A stretch of 64,000 nt of DNA, taken from NCBI RefSeq assembly GCF_000327385.1, contig NW_008706957.1, positions 34,535 through 98,534 on the forward strand. The letters are read 5' to 3'. Origin of the DNA: Lottia gigantea. Lineage: Eukaryota; Mollusca; Gastropoda; Lottiidae. Of this stretch, positions 62,381-64,000 are shown piece after piece. The notes beneath the pieces are model-generated. The model made no database searches, was not told the DNA's origin, and worked only from the letters and a program-made list of their open reading frames with translations. Numbering within the stretch: position 1 is the stretch's first letter; every line of letters begins with the position of its first letter. The position numbers and the translations under genes were made by a program.

Positions 62381-63057
62381 GCTGAAATATGGGTTTGCTT
62401 TCTCAGTTACTAGATGTTCAATATCTATACCCCCTTTTAGCATTGAGTTTTGTGCTTTTTAATGTTTGTACATGACCAACTGGAACTTTGAACTTATGAA
62501 AGCTGCACTTGTATTAGATAAAGCTCTACTGGAATTTGTGTAGTAAACTGACCAGAAATTGAACTCCCTTGGGGTTGATCTCAAATCCACTTCATTATGA
62601 GAAAACAAACTGGTAAAGATTTTAATGGCTGGCTTACAGGTTTAACAGCTGCCCAATCAATTAATACATCACTGGACAATCATTATCAGGCCTGTAGCCA
62701 GACTTGATTGTTTGGAGGGGCAATGGTGTATGGTGTTTAGTTGAAGTTATGGAATTGGTCAGTTGTCAGGATTTTTTCAGGGGGGCTATCTTTTTTTTCA
62801 ATGGATTATAACTATAGTAAGCTGGTAGTGACAAAAACTATGGAAACAATCTTTCCAGGCTTGAATTGAATCCTGATGAAGGCATACTGGGGGTTGGTAG
62901 GTAAAGGCAGTTTTTTGACTGACAAAAAGTAAAAAAGTTATTGCTTTCTACTCTTTAATCAGTAATTAAAGGGTTCTACATACTATCTTGAATTCATTGG
63001 TGAGTTGAAATTTGTAGATCTATTTAAAGTTAATTTGAATTGTCTTTTAAACAATAG
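62381..63057. other. Unassigned stretch
   Basis: No gene or repeat family recognised. Confidence 0.4.
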
Positions 63058-63360
63058 CCTTAAAGGGACAGCGGCACTTTTATGAGGGGTTGATTTTAGT
63101 CTTGAATATATATGAATAGCCTTAAGAGGAATTTTACACACTATCTCTATATGTCTTTTCTATATATCATAGAGTATCTTAAATTGAGAGTCATCATTTT
63201 AACATTCATACGCAGATAATTCTGGACAAACATGGATTTGAAGGCTCAAATTTCGACAATGAGCTGTGAAAACTATTACTGATTAGCTCAGCTAAAAATT
63301 CCAGTTTCTGAGACTAAAGTACAATTGGTCTTAAAAATGGTTTACCTATCCCTTTAACAG
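63058..63360 (+). repeat. AAAGGGACAGGT-family MITE copy
   Basis: CTTAAAGGGACAGCGGCACT at the left and TACCTATCCCTTTAACA at the right, with GACAAACATGGATTTGAAGG in the body. Confidence 0.78.
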
Positions 63361-64000
63361 AATGACTTTTCTAGATATATATATATATGTATTATTCTTT
63401 GAAAGTTTACATTTCCCTCCCTTAAATTTTGGCTGAAATTGTCTTCTGTAAAAACATTTGAGGGTTATAATGAGTGTTCATGTTTATATTCTAATAACGC
63501 AAAAGTTATATTAACAGTACTATTGTGTCGCTGATATCCAAAAATATGTTTTACTGACTGAACTTTCGAAGATAGAAGGCTACACCTCTAGCTAGAAAGA
63601 TAGTTAAATTTGACTGTACATCCCACTTCAATATAAACGGAACTATTATTTTGATAAGTGGTCTGTTATCTAAGTAAATTAGAAACAATTGATAAAGTAA
63701 AATTACTGATATAAAAACTACAGATTACCAGTATAGATGGTTATCTCTTACTACTATCAAACAGGAAGTACACAATTCAAATAGTGATAATCTAAATAAT
63801 AATGGCATAACAAATTCAACTTTTCACAGATATTGTCTAGCCAGGGGTAGAGAAACACAAGGACAGATATGGTAACAGCCAGTGGTGTTAGAAAAGAGGC
63901 TGGCCTAGCTATGCCCCCTTCCCCCCATCACCAACTTTCATTTATTTTTTTTATTTGAAGAATAGCCTTGCTATCCCCCCCCCCCCCCCTCCCTTGGAAT
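63361..64000. other. Unassigned stretch to the window end
   Basis: No gene seen. A poly-C run lies at about 63976-63989, close to the window end. Confidence 0.4.

Overview
The window reads as nuclear DNA from an animal, most likely a lophotrochozoan such as a mollusc. It is AT-rich, its genes have many short exons with GT-AG introns, and it is dense with tandem arrays, MITE-like elements, a tRNA-derived SINE, an LTR retroelement and a Polinton-like element. No species is named by the sequence. There are two assembly gaps of N (16532-16717 and 51290-51513).

Region 1-11150 is a fossil, capsid-lineage (Polinton/Maverick-like) element in an unusual head-to-head palindrome. A left arm on the minus strand (1 to about 3940, running off the window) and a right arm on the plus strand (about 4193-11150) carry the same gene series: a small amphipathic protein, a parvovirus-type phospholipase A2 domain, an integrase, an adenain-like protease, a fibre-like coiled-coil protein and a small membrane protein. 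The right arm continues into a protein-primed family B DNA polymerase. Both arms are broken. No capsid or packaging ATPase is recognised. A T-rich 91-bp satellite follows.

Region 11.6-22.2 kb is a repeat-rich interval. It holds an unrecognised broken reading frame (11.9-12.5 kb), two direct copies of a 1.4-kb dispersed repeat (12669-14083 and 19962-21366), a decayed LTR retroelement (gag-pol, about 14.28-16.75 kb), and a host gene between them: a five-exon 2-oxoglutarate/Fe(II) oxygenase of the prolyl-4-hydroxylase type on the minus strand (19312-17168). An array of the ACATTGTAAACCAT type grows out of the end of the second 1.4-kb copy.

Region 24.5-58.7 kb is one large minus-strand gene for an LDL-receptor-related protein of the LRP4 type. 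Thirty-five exons can be set out with consistent reading phase, giving about 1,760 residues: seven LDLR class A modules, two EGF modules, four YWTD beta-propellers each followed by an EGF module, a stalk, one membrane span and a tail with an NPTY sorting motif, ending in a stop at 24511-24513. The signal peptide and possibly one more class A module must lie upstream (above 58.7 kb, perhaps outside the window).

The most unusual structure is in the introns of this gene. At four exon edges (with a weaker fifth) a tandem array has grown out of the exon boundary itself, so that the splice acceptor or donor and 15-55 bp of flanking exon are repeated 3 to 8 times as decoy splice sites. Other introns carry large minisatellites (45-bp, 49-bp and 47-bp units) and at least five families of short inverted-repeat elements, one of them with TTAA target sites. 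From 58.7 kb to 64 kb I see only repeats and no exon.
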